DNA of 64,000 nt from Typhlomys cinereus (taxonomy: Eukaryota > Chordata > Mammalia > Rodentia > Platacanthomyidae): assembly GCA_023101885.1 (NCBI GenBank), contig JALPQD010000138.1:1976542-2040541 (forward strand). The letters run 5' to 3'. Position numbers and translations under genes: made by a program. This document shows, piece after piece, positions 43,960 through 55,829 of the stretch; within the stretch, counting starts at the first letter, position 1; the number at the start of each line of letters is the position of its first letter. A model generated the notes under the pieces. The model searched no databases and had not been told where the DNA came from. It saw only the letters and a list, made by a program, of their open reading frames with translations.

Positions 43960-44290
43960 GTATAGCAGAAAGAACGCAGGTTTTGGAATCATTCGATCTG
44001 AGTTTGAATCTTGGCTCTGCCGATCCGTCCCTGACTTGCTGCAGCAAGTGACCTCCCTCTTGGGTTTCCTCTCTGACCAACATGCCCACTTTAACTACAG
44101 GCAAACAGCACCCCTTGAATACCATGTGGCCAGAAACTGCAGTCCTGGCTGACCCTCAGCTGTAAGCTTCCTTAGCTATAAATGGGAGTGATAACAGGTG
44201 GAACCCCCATTTAATGTAAAAAAAAAATGTGTAACAGCAAACATAGATAGCATCTAGCATACAAGGTCCTCCATAAATGTTCATTTTCCC
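43960..44290 (+). mobile_element. MIR SINE with internal extra sequence
   Basis: atctgagtttgaatcttggctctgccgatcc and cttagctataaatgggagtgataacagg bracket about 90 bp not belonging to MIR. The end reads ccataaatgttcat. Confidence 0.65.
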
Positions 44291-44314
44291 CCAACGTTTT
44301 TCTTTTGTTTACTT

Positions 44315-44430
44315 TTAAGCTTTCAATTCATAAGAATGACTCCTCCTGCCTCAACTTCCCCAGCCCTGGGGTTACAGGTGGGTGCCATCACACCTGACTC
44401 CCAAGGTTTTTCATTGATGTCCCCAAACCT
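44315..44430 (-). mobile_element. B1-like SINE, antisense
   Basis: ctcctgcctcaacttccccagccctggggttacaggtgggtgccatcacacctgac is the complement of the 7SL-derived first half. Confidence 0.7.
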
Positions 44431-44431
44431 A

Positions 44432-44930
44432 TGCATTTGTGCCCCCTGAATGGGCAGGATCCCTGCAGGTGTAAGACAGGTTGAGGGACACGTTGCCCCG
44501 TGTGGCCCAGCTTGGCAGCCACTGACAGGTGTACACAGCAGTGCTCCTGAGAGTCGTGTCTCTGTGTCGTGGGCAGCACAGCACACAGAGCACATGCAGG
44601 GCTTGCTTTTCTACAAGGTCAACATTTTGGCGAATGATGGTTCTCTTTTCCTGTACTTGATGCTGCTTCCTGATCAGGTTGCTAGTTACCATACAATTTT
44701 TCTAGATGTTGGTGACTGGGTGGTCTGGAAGAAGCACGTACCTTTTTCCAAATTCACATCGACTCTGTCAAACAGCAGGAGGATGCCATCCTCAACCCCT
44801 TTCTCCTCTGCCCCTCACCAACGACCAATCCACCTGCCCACCAAGTCCTTGGGCACCTCTTCAGGGCACACCCATTCTTTGTGTGTCTTCCTCAATGCTA
44901 ACTACAGAAGGAAGATAGGAAGGTGACAGC
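44432..44930. other. Unassigned sequence
   Basis: A 158-codon open frame at 44,450-44,926 has no recognised domain. No repeat was recognised. Confidence 0.3.
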
Positions 44931-45326
44931 TGTTGCAATTACTCTACTGTTGCCGATATTAACATATGAGCACACAGCTTAGGTGAACAAGGGGTTTGTT
45001 TCCGGCTGACATTTGGAGTTACAGTCATCATCCTGGCAGAGAGTTCATACCAACATCAGGAGCCAAGGGAACTAGCCACACGCAAAAGCCACAGAAAGAG
45101 TTGAGAGACAGACATGCCTTCCAGCTTTGCCACCTGCCAGAATAATAAACACGCTCCATCTTACCTCTCTGCCCAGGGAGTGATCCCACCCGCCATGAAC
45201 TGGGGCTTCATGCATCAGTTAGATAATCTCCCACTTGCTTGTTCAAATTTGCCTCAACTCAATAACTCTCCGTAGGTGTGCCTAAAGGGTCAATTGTCAA
45301 GTGGACTCTTCTATCTTACTGGTACA
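44931..45326 (-). mobile_element. LTR-A solo LTR, antisense, diverged
   Basis: tgttgcaattactc at the left, gttacagtcatcatcctggcagagagttc, aagggaactagccacacg, tagataatctcccac and ggtacaagtgcc near the right follow LTR-A in reverse. Sequence divergence and a lost target duplication make it one of the oldest copies. Confidence 0.7.
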
Positions 45327-45830
45327 AGTGCCATCAAGCAATGCCTTGAAACTTCCATTTTCAGTCCCCAGCTCCTTTCAATACAGGCAAATTGTTTAGT
45401 TCCCAGACAAGGGCTCCAACTCAGCAGCTACACGAGATTCCAGACAGTTACCTTACGGGGCTAAACCCACATCCCTTCCAGAGGAAATGCCTGCCTTCAG
45501 CTCTGACCACAGAGGCACCTCTGGACGGTTCTATTTTGTGTCCTCCCATCTATTGCCGCAGGAAGCAAACTCCCAAACACTCTTTCATAGCTGACCAGAG
45601 GCTTTTTCGCTGAGGCTCAACACCAGGGACAGAAGTGGGGGAGGAGAGGGAGGCGCCAGTCAGAATCAATCAGAGTTCTACCTTAGGAAGCAGAGCTGGA
45701 GTACAAGAGGAAAAGTTATTTGGTAGTGAGGGCTGAAGCTGCAGCGCCAAGGGGTGGAGAGAGTGGCTAAGTCCCAGGATGCACATTGAGCTGCAGGAAA
45801 CCAAAGTGAAGAATAAGCAGAAGCCCAGGA
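45327..45830. other. Unassigned sequence
   Basis: No gene or repeat was recognised. Open frames are under 90 codons. Confidence 0.35.
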
Positions 45831-45846
45831 GCCCACTGCAGTGAGA

Positions 45847-46190
45847 CTTGTCCTTACCAGACCTGCACAATGACTGACACACCAACATGGCCCCATAGAC
45901 TTGCAAGGATCTCAGGACAGACAATTACATGCAGTGCAAACCTTGGGGATTAGGGCTGAATGAATGAAGGGGAGTGCCCCTATCAGAGGGTGGCCCAAGG
46001 AGGGTCCACAAAGGCCTGAACCTCCCCCCCACAAGAGTAGACAAGCCAGAGGGAACTCTGAAGCCCATAGAAATGGACAGGCAGGATAGTGGGAGGGAGT
46101 GGGATGGATTGATGAAGGGAGGGGAGGAAGGGAGGGAAGAAGGGAAGGAGAGAGGCAGGGATAAATATTCAATATGTTTATAAAACTAGG
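45847..46190 (+). mobile_element. Dispersed repeat, probable LINE 3' end, copy 1
   Basis: It shares ordered sequence with 59,654-59,980: cttgtccttaccagacctgca, ccccatagac, gtgcccctatcagagggtggcc, gagtgggatggattgatgaag and tcaatatgtttataaa. The purine-rich 3' end suggests an L1 3' UTR of this lineage; the family is not identified. Confidence 0.6.
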
Positions 46191-46195
46191 GAAAG

Positions 46196-46545
46196 ATATA
46201 CATTAAAAAATAAGCAGAAGCTATGAGAAAGAGACCAGCCAAGACAGAAGACAGGACAGAAGAGATGACAGGACAGAAGCCAGCAGAAACCAGAGGAGAC
46301 CAGCATTGGGAAGTCCAGTCCCCTGCCCGGGACAGCACTAGAGCAAAGAGAGCTAGGACTACAGCCAAAGAAAGAGACCTCAGATCCAAGCCGTGGGATG
46401 TTCTCTCTCCACTGTTCTCCCTTCCTGGCTTCCTTTGAGCTAATGTGAAGGGAACTGTTGGCTGAAACTGAACACACCCAACACATCCAGGTAGCAGAGA
46501 AAATCATGAAAGGAGGCGTTCACAGTGGAAACCACGAAAGAGAAA
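46196..46545. other. Unassigned sequence
   Basis: Mixed purine-rich sequence with many GACAGAAG-like words (46,230-46,300). No gene recognised. Confidence 0.35.
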
Positions 46546-46547
46546 CT

Positions 46548-46813
46548 CTGCCAGAGGCTGGGGAGAGGCTCAGTGAGGGAGCGCACTTGCTCAGCAAGCC
46601 TGGGGACCTGCAGTTGGAGCCGCCCCGGCACCCACATAAAAATCCAGGTGTGAACATCTGTAACTCCAGTGCTGGGGGTGAGCAGAGACGGGAGGCTCGC
46701 TGGACGCCTGCCTAGCCCCAGGCTCAACGAGCAGGCACTGACTGAGGGAATAAAGAGAAAGGCTAGGACTCCAGACATCCTCCTCTGGCCTCTACGTGCA
46801 CGTCCGGACACAC

Positions 46814-46830
<17 letters not shown>
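46548..46830 (+). mobile_element. B2-type SINE, longer variant
   Basis: ggctggggagaggctcagtgaggg with a tRNA-like head, cacccacataaaaatccagg, then a body with ctcctctggcctctacgtgcac and CA tail. Confidence 0.75.
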
Positions 46831-46845
<15 letters not shown>

Positions 46846-46879
46846 CATGCACACACATCACACACATGCACCATGCACA

Positions 46880-46960
<81 letters not shown>

Positions 46961-46970
46961 TATACGTACT
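46808..46970. repeat. (CA)n(CT)n(CA)n compound microsatellite
   Basis: CA-rich sequence to 46,880, (CT)n at 46,883-46,927, (CA)n at 46,928-46,956. Open frames on both strands are translated repeat. Confidence 0.95.
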
Positions 46971-46985
46971 CATGCACATACACAT

Positions 46986-47838
46986 ATATACAACTATGCT
47001 AGAGTTTCTGGGAATCGTGATAGTATATAACAAGTTGCAAGTAGTTTTGGCTTATTTTTAAAAACCCTGATAAATATAGAATTAAAGCTGAGCTAAGGTC
47101 TCTCTCTCCTTCCCTTCCTCCCTCCCTCCCCTCTCCCCACTATGTAAAATCGTTCCTTTCGGTCAGGAGGTCAGAAGGCCCCTACAGCTCTCCCTACCAC
47201 ATCTCAGCTGCGCACCTCCGGCTGGGAGGAAAGCCTGGAGTGGGAGAAAGGCAGACACCATCCTGAAGTACACCCTGGCAGCCACCAGAGGGAGACGCTT
47301 CCTTGTGAAACATTTCAGCAACCTCAGGCAGAAAAGCATCAACTGGACACACCCCCAGCACAGCTGCCTACAAATCCCCTCCCTGGGGAGCCAAGAGGGC
47401 AGCAGCGGCTGATGACCTGAGTTTCATCCCTGGTGCCCACATGGAAGAAGACGAGAATTCCTATAAGATATGCCAAAAATCATGAGGAACAATAACCAGA
47501 AGTTTTTGTGCTAACACATCAGCTGATACCTCCATAAAAATATCTCTTCATTGCCCTTAAGCAAAGACCGGGAAACCACTGTAATTACAAAATAACTTGT
47601 TACTGAGTCACAGAGCCACTTACTTTCTCAACAGCAATTCTCCAAAGGGATATGTCTCTTTACTACAAAGATACACAAAGAACCACCACGAAAGGACAGG
47701 AGAAGAGACCCAGCAGACCACAGATGTGCTGCAAACAGTCTCAGGAAAAACACGTACGGAAACTCAAGTGGTAAAATGAGTTCATGAAGGCTTTCTGCTA
47801 TCCATCTCTCTTGAGCCAAAGCTGACACTAAAGTCCTG
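46986..47838. other. Unassigned sequence
   Basis: A CT-rich patch at 47,098-47,140 and otherwise no recognised repeat or gene. Confidence 0.35.
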
Positions 47839-47839
<1 letters not shown>

Positions 47840-47878
<39 letters not shown>

Positions 47879-48105
47879 GAGGGCACTGTGTGTCCCTGGG
47901 GAGGCTCAAAGGTGACATCAGGAATTATCCTGGATTGCTTTACCTCCTTATTGCTTTGCTCTGGGATTTCCCAGGCTCCATCTTCCAGGGCCAGAAGTAT
48001 TGCCATTTCTGCCTGGCATTTTTATGTGGAATCTGGGATTCAAACTCAGATCCTTTTGCTTATGAGGCAAAGGCTTTAACCCTTGAATCATTTCTCCAGT
48101 CCCAA
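47840..48105 (-). mobile_element. Older SINE-T, antisense
   Basis: TG tail at 47,841-47,874, gagggcactgtgtgtccctgggg, cctggattgctttacc, and the complement of the head (gaatcatttctccagtccc) at the right. Confidence 0.9.
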
Positions 48106-48384
48106 GTCCTGCTCTTTAACCAGCTAACTGAAGTAGAAGATGTATGTGGAATAAAGCCATTCAGGTTCTAAATTTACACTTAATTCTAATTCACTGGGGA
48201 AAAAAAATCATTGCAAGTTTCTAAGCAAAGCAACGATACAGTCCAGTGTCCATTTTCCAAAGACCGTTCTGTCCGTAAAGTAGAAAACCTAAAGGAAAGA
48301 AAGTGAAGGAATGAAGAAGACTTTAGCAGACTAAGCAGGGTGCACGCTTCACTGATCGACAGGTGACAGGAAGTGACAGAGCTA

Positions 48385-48530
48385 GCAGGGTGTGGCGGTA
48401 CACACCTGTGATCCAGCACAGAAAAAGCTGAGACAAGGAGGACCAGGGGTTCAAGTACAGCCTTGGATACACAGTGAGTTTGCAGCCAGCCCGGGCTACA
48501 TGAGATCCTTAAATTTAAGAAACCTTCTAT
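48385..48530 (+). mobile_element. B1 SINE
   Basis: gcagggtgtggcggtacacacctgtgatccagcac, then gccagcccgggctacatgagatcc is the 7SL-derived B1 order. Confidence 0.75.
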
Positions 48531-48619
48531 GGACACAACTGGAAATACCTAAAGAAGTCAAGATTTGAGATGTGGATTTGGCAGCTGACAAAATTCACCA
48601 TGAAAGTCACAAGATTGCC

Positions 48620-48770
48620 TACAAAAGGGGCCAATGAGATGGTTATAGGTAAAGGTGCTGGCTGCCACCTGACTTTGAGCCTCAGAACCCACTAGTAGAA
48701 GGAGAGAGCCCACTATCCACACATGTGCAAGGGCATGCATGCCTACAAAAACAAACAATGCAGAAAAATT
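48620..48770 (+). mobile_element. B3-type SINE
   Basis: ccaatgagatggttataggtaaaggtgctggctgcc, then gagcctcagaacccac and acacatgtgcaagg form a tRNA-derived SINE head and body. Confidence 0.65.
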
Positions 48771-48822
48771 ACCAGCAAAGAAAGCCGAAAAGGAAACATG
48801 GTAAAGAAGGAGAAAAAGCATG

Positions 48823-49228
48823 TGTCATAGTTAGGCACAGGTGTCAACTTGACAGTTGAGGTTTGAGCTCTGGGCACATTTGTAGAGAATTAGTGGTTGG
48901 GTTAAGCCCAGAGCAAACCTGCAGGAGATTGTCTGACTGATGGGGAAGACCCAGGTGGGTGGGACTAGGCCCTGGAATAAAATACAGAGAGCTGGTTGAG
49001 AGAGTCAGCATCCTTGTGTGTACTTGGTCAGACATGCTGGTCTGGCAAATAAGGATCATCCCTCTCTCAGCCATTACATAGAGATGGTGCGGCCAGTTCC
49101 CTTGGCCCTGGTATTGGGGCATGCTCTTCCGTCAAGCTGGACTGGAACTGTAACCAATAATCATAAGAGAAAATAAATTCCTTGTCTCGATGGTGATTTA
49201 TCAGCAACCATGCAGGTGAACTGCAACA
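48823..49228 (+). mobile_element. LTR-A solo LTR, perfect 5-bp duplication
   Basis: tgtcatagttaggcac at the start and gaactgcaaca at the end (TG...CA), 406 bp. The pentamer gcatg flanks it perfectly (48,818-48,822 and 49,229-49,233). The poly(A) signal aaaataaattcc lies near 49,170. This copy is the best reference for the family in the window. Confidence 0.93.
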
Positions 49229-49234
49229 GCATGC

Positions 49235-49510
49235 ATGACATTATTTATAAAATGAAAGTAGAAAGCCAACCCAAATGTTCATCACTACAAAACTATTGTA
49301 TATCAATACAAATTGCTGCAGTATACTTACAGAAAAGTAACAAGAAATCTATCCATCTATTGCTGTAGAGTGACTACTGGACGCTACCATCAGGTTTTAA
49401 AAAACAAATAGAACAAGACAAGTGTAGTTTGTCATGGTAGAGACATACATTATATATGCACATACATGCATACTCATGTGTGTCTGTGTTTAATACTTAA
49501 GGGGGAGAAA
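49235..49510 (+). mobile_element. Possible L1M 3' end fragment
   Basis: ccaacccaaatgttcatcact, then ggtacacaaacc. The order resembles an ancient L1 3' UTR, weakly. Confidence 0.35.
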
Positions 49511-49984
49511 AGGTACACAAACCAAAATTGGAAGTCAAATAGTTTCAGATATACCAAAATCAGGAACATATAAGGAAAAGTTGAAAAAACGAGCTTCAGA
49601 AAATTTAAATTTTCATGACCTGTGAGTAATATGATCAAGAGAATGAAAAGACAGGCCACAAAATATAAGAGAATGTTTTCTAGCAACACATCTCATAAAA
49701 GACAGAAAATGCCAACCCGAAGCTGCCTCCCAAGGGCCTGGTACATGCAAAGGTCAGGAGAGCCAGCTAGACGCTTCCAGCACATCACACATCACCAGGT
49801 GGGTGATAGGGCGCTGAAGAGCCCAAAGAAACATCAGGTCAACCCAGCCAAGGATGCAAGCAGATGGGGCACCTGAGACTTGCTCCCCAGCAGGGATAGG
49901 GGGGAACAGAAACCTCCCCCAAAAGGCATCCCTGAAGAAAGAAAACTGAAAGGACTGTCCTCAAAACAAGCCATGTCTCCCCCA
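49511..49984. other. Unassigned sequence
   Basis: An 84-codon open frame (49,622-49,876) is without domain. Nothing else recognised. Confidence 0.35.
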
Positions 49985-50255
<271 letters not shown>

Positions 50256-50439
50256 GTTTTTAAAGAATGAAGTTCTCAGGAGCTTGAGACAAGTCACCAG
50301 AGGCCCTGTGTGGAAGACACCTGCCCAGGCAGGCCTGGAGCGGGGATGGGCTGGGCACAGTCACACTGAGAAGCTGGCAAGGAGGCTGCCACACAGCAGG
50401 TGCCCTTGCCCTGCCTATCTTGTGACAAGCAGAGTAACC

Positions 50440-50525
50440 GCTACAGAGCAGTTTCAAGCTCAGAGAGGTGCTTGAAACCTTCACAGGCCACACAGCTTCC
50501 ATTCCACAACCGAGTAGATGGTCCT
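50440..50525 (-). mobile_element. Possible MIR, antisense
   Basis: gcagtttcaagctcagagaggtgcttgaaaccttcacaggccacacagc resembles the complement of the MIR core. Confidence 0.4.
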
Positions 50526-50754
50526 TCAAGCACATGTCAGGGCTATTCCCCAAGTCTATGGGTAACTCCAAAAAGTAATTGCAGGCTAAAGTAATTTGCT
50601 GCAGTGGGAGTGGGGGGCAGACATAACCACTGCTTGGCTAAACTGCAAAGAAAATCTTACCCCAAATAACTTTGCAATGAAAAGGAAGTGGTGAGTGATT
50701 TTAACAGAAACGATCCCAGAGTCCAGCAGAAACCTATCTTTGAAAAAGAAAAAT

Positions 50755-50930
50755 ACATGGGCCAGTGAGATAGTTCGGTAGGAAGCTACCTGCTCACAAA
50801 CCTGGTGACTTGAGTTTGATTCCCAAAAGTCCATATGGTAGACGGAGAAAACTGACGTCTGAAAGTTGTCTTCTGACCCCTCCTCCCCCATGTGCATGCC
50901 ATGCATGTGCATGCCTTCTCAAATCAATGT
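50755..50930 (+). mobile_element. B3-type SINE
   Basis: gggccagtgagatagttcggtagg, gtgacttgagtttgattccc, ttgtcttctgaccc, then catgtgcatgcc. A tRNA-derived SINE lacking an expanded tail. Confidence 0.75.
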
Positions 50931-51148
50931 CAAAACTGTAGTTCACTAATAAGCATTAACTACAAAGAAATTCTTTAGACAAAAGAAAATTGTCATGCTG
51001 GAGTTTGGCAATGAAAGAAGAATTAGCAACAGCTAATCAGGTTTAAAATACATGCACAATCAGAACAGGTAAAACTGTAGGAACAGCTAAACAGTAGGTA
51101 ACAGCCAAAACAGTAGGAAGTAAATGGACTTAAAAAGAATATACCCTG

Positions 51149-51189
51149 TCCTGTCCTGCTCTCTGTCTCTGTCTCTGTCTCTGTCTCTG

Positions 51190-51241
<52 letters not shown>

Positions 51242-51270
51242 CTCTTTCTCTCCCTCAACAAATAAATAAA
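51149..51270. repeat. (CTGTCT)n(CT)n repeat with A-rich end
   Basis: About nine CTGTCT hexamers at 51,162-51,211, then CT dinucleotides to 51,239 and an aaataaataaataaa end. Probably the tail of a SINE whose head is not visible. Confidence 0.9.
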
Positions 51271-52435
51271 TAAATACCTGGATATGCTTTTTGTCTCTAC
51301 CTAACGATATAAAGAAAACACACTGGTATACTTTTACCAAGTATATTCTGACATACACTTCAGGGGAAAAAAATCTATTTTTTTTTAACTTTCAAGTTCC
51401 TCACAATTCAGTTATATAATGGGTCCAAAAATGGGTTTAAATATTCTGGATTTAATCTTCAAAAGAGAGTTGTGAAAAGAGAGAAGTCCTTAGTAGCAAT
51501 ATACAAAATTCTCAACAGCATGGGTTTTTTTATTTATTATACTCCTGAAACAGATAAGGGACCTATCTCTCCCTGGGTACTGGACAGGTATTGAGTACTG
51601 CTAGCATCTATTAAAGCTCATTTCTTTAAGTTCCTATGGCTGGCAAGAGCACCTTCCCAAGCTGACTTCCTTGTAAATAAGCACAGATGTTGTGGGGGAG
51701 GGAGAGAGAGAAGGAGGAGAGTGATTTGGCTTCCTAACTGGCCACTGTTGGTTCTCTTTTGCCACAGAGAACTAGTCTGTGCCAGCGCTGACCACTTTGA
51801 ACACCCCCCTTGGAGGAAACAACAGACCAGCTCTGACACGTGAAGGTGCAACCCCACATGGGAGGGACTGGGTCAGTTTGTGCTGGACACTCAACGACAA
51901 GCCTCAGAGAACTCTAGATGTCTTACAGGGCCAGAAGGGGAACCCTCCTCCCTGTGGCCATGCGAGGAACTGTGCCCCAAGTGTGCTGTGATCATGGGAC
52001 TGCCCTCCCCAAGCTGCAGGGGGAGGAGTCGTCACTTGGGGGACAACTTCTGGGCCGCGTCCCCTGGTGGTGTGACGTCAGGCCCAGCGATGGCTTCTCT
52101 TGGATTCTCCTGTCTTGCCATGGCCACGCCATGCTAGAAAAACCTTCCATTGTGACTTAGGAGCTCAGGTAACCTGATTTTCCACGTCTGTGTTGGTCAG
52201 CCCCTTTCCCAAGTCCCTATCCTTCCTGTCCCAGCACCCACAACAGGGTGGCCACCAGGAGATACCCATGGATCCCCCGTCCTCATTCTTCCATCGCTGG
52301 CAACCCCTCAGCAATGTTATCTAATTCCAGGGCAAGCTACCAGAGGCTTCCACGGGCCACCCAGCCTCCTTCAGTTCCCCTCACCCTTTACCTCTCTGAC
52401 CACCTCACAGCAATGTCTGGTGGCAGCTCCCCCCT
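51271..52435. other. Unassigned sequence
   Basis: Open frames up to 85 codons without domains. No repeat was recognised. Confidence 0.3.
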
Positions 52436-52439
52436 CTCT

Positions 52440-52720
52440 CCCACCTTCCTGCCCTACCAACACCCAAGTTTGTAAGATTCTTGCTCTTCCGTTGGATGCC
52501 AGAGTTAGCCCCACCCTGCTTCGCCCGGGAGTCTGCTCTGTCTGCCTCCACAATGGCTGCAGTTACCTGAGCACCTCCAGCTTCTGCCCCCGCCATGCCT
52601 TTCCTGCCGTAATGCACTGTATCTCAGCTCTGGAATCGCAGGTCAAATAAAACTTCCTTTCCCCCCTTAACTTGTGTATGAGGGTTGTCTCCCAGCAGCA
52701 GAAAGACAGATAACTGTGAC
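52440..52720 (+). mobile_element. LTR-B-like fragment, 3' part
   Basis: cacctccagcttctgcccccgccatgcc, gtcaaataaaacttcc and gtctcccagcagcagaaagacag give the LTR-B 3' end with poly(A) signal. Confidence 0.6.
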
Positions 52721-52721
52721 A

Positions 52722-53005
52722 GGTTGTGGCGCCTCTTTGAGGTGGAGCATTGATGGAGGAAGCATGTCACTGGGAGGGGGGCTTGACATTTGGTAGTCCG
52801 GTCCCACTTCCTCTCCACCTTGTACCTCTTCCTGCTCCCTAATGGCTGCGGTGACCTGAACTCCTGCTTCAGCTGCCACAACCTTCTGCTAGGTGTTTCC
52901 TGCCATAATGGAGTCAGTCCCCTTTGAAACCATTAGCCCAGTAAATAAGCCTTTCTCCCTTAAACTGCCTGGGTCAGAGTATGTTCTCACAGCAACGGAA
53001 AAGCA
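52722..53005 (+). mobile_element. LTR-B-like fragment, head-to-tail with the preceding one
   Basis: gttgtggcgcctctttgaggtgg, gaggaagcatgtcactggga, ccattagcccagtaaataagcc and ttctcacagcaacggaaaagcag follow the same LTR order and begin immediately after the previous 3' end. Confidence 0.6.
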
Positions 53006-53043
53006 GCAAGCTGTCCTCTGACCTCCACATGAACAGCATGGCA

Positions 53044-53109
<66 letters not shown>

Positions 53110-53212
53110 TTTCTCTACCTATCTCTTTGCCTCTCTCTTTCTCTGTGTGTGTGTGTGTGTGTGGTGTAATCTCTATATATAATCCTCTCTCAAATAAATA
53201 ATTTTTTTAATT
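53006..53212 (+). mobile_element. SINE tail with (CT)n and (TG)n
   Basis: gctgtcctctgacctccacatgaac, (CT)n at 53,049-53,104, (TG)n at 53,145-53,164, ending in ctctcaaataaataat, as in B3-type SINE 3' ends. Confidence 0.75.
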
Positions 53213-53220
53213 AAGGTAGA

Positions 53221-53300
53221 GGGCCAGCAAGATGTTTCAAGAAGGGAAACAAGTTCAATCCCCAGAACTCACAGAGTAGGAATCAACTCTGAGAACAGTG
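53221..53300 (+). mobile_element. tRNA-derived SINE head fragment
   Basis: gggccagcaagatgtttcaag, then aagttcaatccccagaac is a B2/B3-like head. Confidence 0.55.
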
Positions 53301-53686
53301 ACCACACCAAGGTGCAACCACACAAGGCTTTATCTAGAAAGCCATCCGTCCTGATGACCCCTCCACTCCTTTCTCCTCAGCACCTGCTCAGTGGTCCAGT
53401 ACAGGTTGTTAGAGGAAAGAACAAATAAGAACAAAAGGTCATACATTTCCAGCAATAATGAGACTCGCTGACAAGTCACAATTTCTCTCTGATTTTTCAG
53501 AGAACTTCAAAGGTCTAAGAGGCCAATTTTTTCACAGTTGATATTATCTGTTGAAGTCCACTGCGAATGGTATAAGGATTCCAACACCTTAAACCCAAGA
53601 GCAAATTTGTGTTCAATAATTCCTTAGGAAAGTCATCGTTTTGACCCAAGTCTCAGCCTTGCCCCTCTAAGTCAAAGTCACCACAT
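53301..53686. other. Unassigned sequence
   Basis: No gene or repeat was recognised before the nested SINE-T pair. Confidence 0.35.
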
Positions 53687-53687
53687 G

Positions 53688-54248
53688 ACAGAGATGGCTC
53701 AGGGATTAGGTTTCTGCCTTGAAAGCAAAAGGACCTGAGTTTAAATCCCAGATGCCATGTTAAAAAAAAAAAAGTTGGGGCTGGAGAGGTGGCTCAGGGG
53801 TTAAGCCTCCGCCTTGCAGGCGGAAGGTCCCGAGTTCGGATCCCAGATCCCACGTATAGACGCCAGACGGAAGCGGGGGCAGCCTGCGTTTCTGGTCCTG
53901 GTAGGGCGGAGCCTGTGAATCCCAGGGCAGAAGGAGGTGGAGGCGTCCATGGTGATTCGCGAATTCGTCCGTGGTTCTACACATACACAGACACACACAT
54001 ACACACACACACACAGACACACGCGCGCACGCGCATACACACAGTTGAATAAATAATAATAATAATTAAAAAAATTTTAAAAAAAAGCCAGGAGGAAATG
54101 GTGGCAGCGGCCTGCACTTCCAGCTGTAGAGCCTGGGAAACCCCAGAGCAAAGCATTAAGGAGGTAGAAGCAATCTGCGATGATTCTGAAAGTCACCCTT
54201 GAGCCTCCATAGGTACACAGTGCCTCTGACACACACACACACACCACA

Positions 54249-54289
<41 letters not shown>

Positions 54290-54290
54290 T
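53688..54290 (+). mobile_element. Older SINE-T split by a young SINE-T
   Basis: The head (gagatggctcagggattagg, gagtttaaatcccagatg) stops at the A-run near 53,773. The body resumes at about 54,085 (gccaggaggaaatggtgg, gaggtagaagcaatctgcgatg) and ends in CA repeats (54,229-54,285) interrupted by cacacc. Confidence 0.92.
53777..54080 (+). mobile_element. Young SINE-T nested in an older copy of its own family
   Basis: Complete, CpG-rich (cggaagcgggggcagcctgcg), CA/CG-type tail and aataaataataat end. Flanking A-runs hide the exact duplication. Confidence 0.93.
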
Positions 54291-54521
54291 ATGATCAAGC
54301 AGAAGGCATTCCATGACAAGTTTCACCCAATCTAAAATAGATTTCCATCTCCCAGAAGCATACACCCCAGATTAGAGGGAAGAGAGGAGCAGTTTATCTG
54401 ACATCAAGGTCATGCTATCAGACTAGCTCTGAGTGACATGCATGGCCCACAGACCACTAAGACAGATGCAAGAAATGATGTTTCTGAACAGAAACCACAT
54501 TGCAATAAGCCTTCATCGGAA

Positions 54522-54959
54522 TGTAGCAGCTACTCTACATCATCACTGACAAAAATCACAACAAAATAGCTTCAGGGAACAAAAGGTTTTATTCTCTCTT
54601 AGGATAATCTGGTTACATTAGCTTGTCCAGCTTGGCAGGACAGTCCATACCATAACCAAGGGCTGAGGGAACTGGCCACGCCATATCCACAAAGTGGCTG
54701 AGAGGGGGGCAATTCTCACTTGCAAGACCAGTAGGTTTGAATGCCAACTTTCTCAACCAGCTCCCTTTATGTTATCCACCTGCCCAGAGACTAGCCCCAC
54801 CCACCATGGGCTGGACCTTGCCCACTAACTAGACAATCTGCTGTAGATTCACTCTGGGCTTAACTCAACTTCTAAGGTAACTACTTAACTGAACTCTACA
54901 AATGTACCCAGAGTTCAAACTCTCAACCCCCAAGTTAACATCTATATCTAACTATGACA
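54522..54959 (-). mobile_element. LTR-A solo LTR, antisense
   Basis: On the plus strand tgtagcagctactctacatcatc is followed by aggataatctggttaca, gaactggccacgcc and tctaactatgaca. It is diverged and its flanking pentamers (cggaa and gtgct) do not match. Confidence 0.8.
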
Positions 54960-55430
54960 GTGCTATAGCTATGGAGATTAAACTTCCAATTGCAGAAAAA
55001 GGCATCACCTTGAAAAAAAATTGGACTTATAAGAACAAAAAATGATTTGGTAGTACTTGGAACAAAATTAACATTTTTCAGTGCAAATGGATTTGTAGGA
55101 GGAATCCAATTAGATCAACTAAGTAACTGAAGTGTAAGTACATTTCTACACTATTCCCCTGCTATAAAAGACAGCCACCAATATTCCAGAAATTTCTCAA
55201 CAAATACCCAAATCCCCTTCAAGTGAGCATATTCAGCTTTATCCTAGACAGGTGGCAAACACAAATGCCGCTGGCAGGTTTGCAAGGGTGAAAGCAGAAA
55301 CAGCTTTTCCCACCGGTTCTACTGGGAACTGTATTAACTGAAATAAGTCAGGCACAGATAGACAGAACGGGACCATTCTGAACTGCCGCACCAGAACACC
55401 CGCATCCTTCCACAATGTAATAGCTTGTCA
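54960..55430. other. Unassigned sequence
   Basis: No gene or repeat was recognised. Confidence 0.35.
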
Positions 55431-55436
55431 AAGCAC

Positions 55437-55510
55437 AAATTCATTCATTCATTCATTCAGTAAGTTACTGAGTGCCTGCCATGCGCCAGGAGCTGGGGAA
55501 TGTGGTTTCT
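55437..55510 (-). mobile_element. L2/L1M-type 3' end, antisense
   Basis: ttcattcattcattcattcagtaagttactgagtgcctgccatgcgccaggagctgggg is the complement of the shared ancient LINE end (tgtttattgagtgcctactatgtgcc). Confidence 0.55.
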
Positions 55511-55829
55511 GTCTAGGCTGAGAAATCGAACATGGAAGCAATTGTGTACATAATTATTTGTCTCCCTCTAGTCACAGGACATCATCAAATTGTATTGTAG
55601 AGGATCCAATCCAGTGTCTTTGTTCTTACTCAGACAGAGAAAGTCAGTTTGAGCAGCCCCAAGTATCTTCACCTTTCAAAGCCAACCCCTTGGTCTGTAT
55701 CTGTACCTCTGCTGCCAAGAGGTACTAAGCGGCATAGAAGGGAGAAGGATACTTAAGATTCCTGCAGGATGGTCTACAACCTGTGTGTCCCTAGATGCTG
55801 TGTGTCCCTCTGTCTCAGAGCCCCATGGT

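Noticed and set aside
46669..47061. Thr/His- and Ser/Leu-rich proteins from overlapping frames
   Set aside because: They are translations of CA and CT microsatellites.
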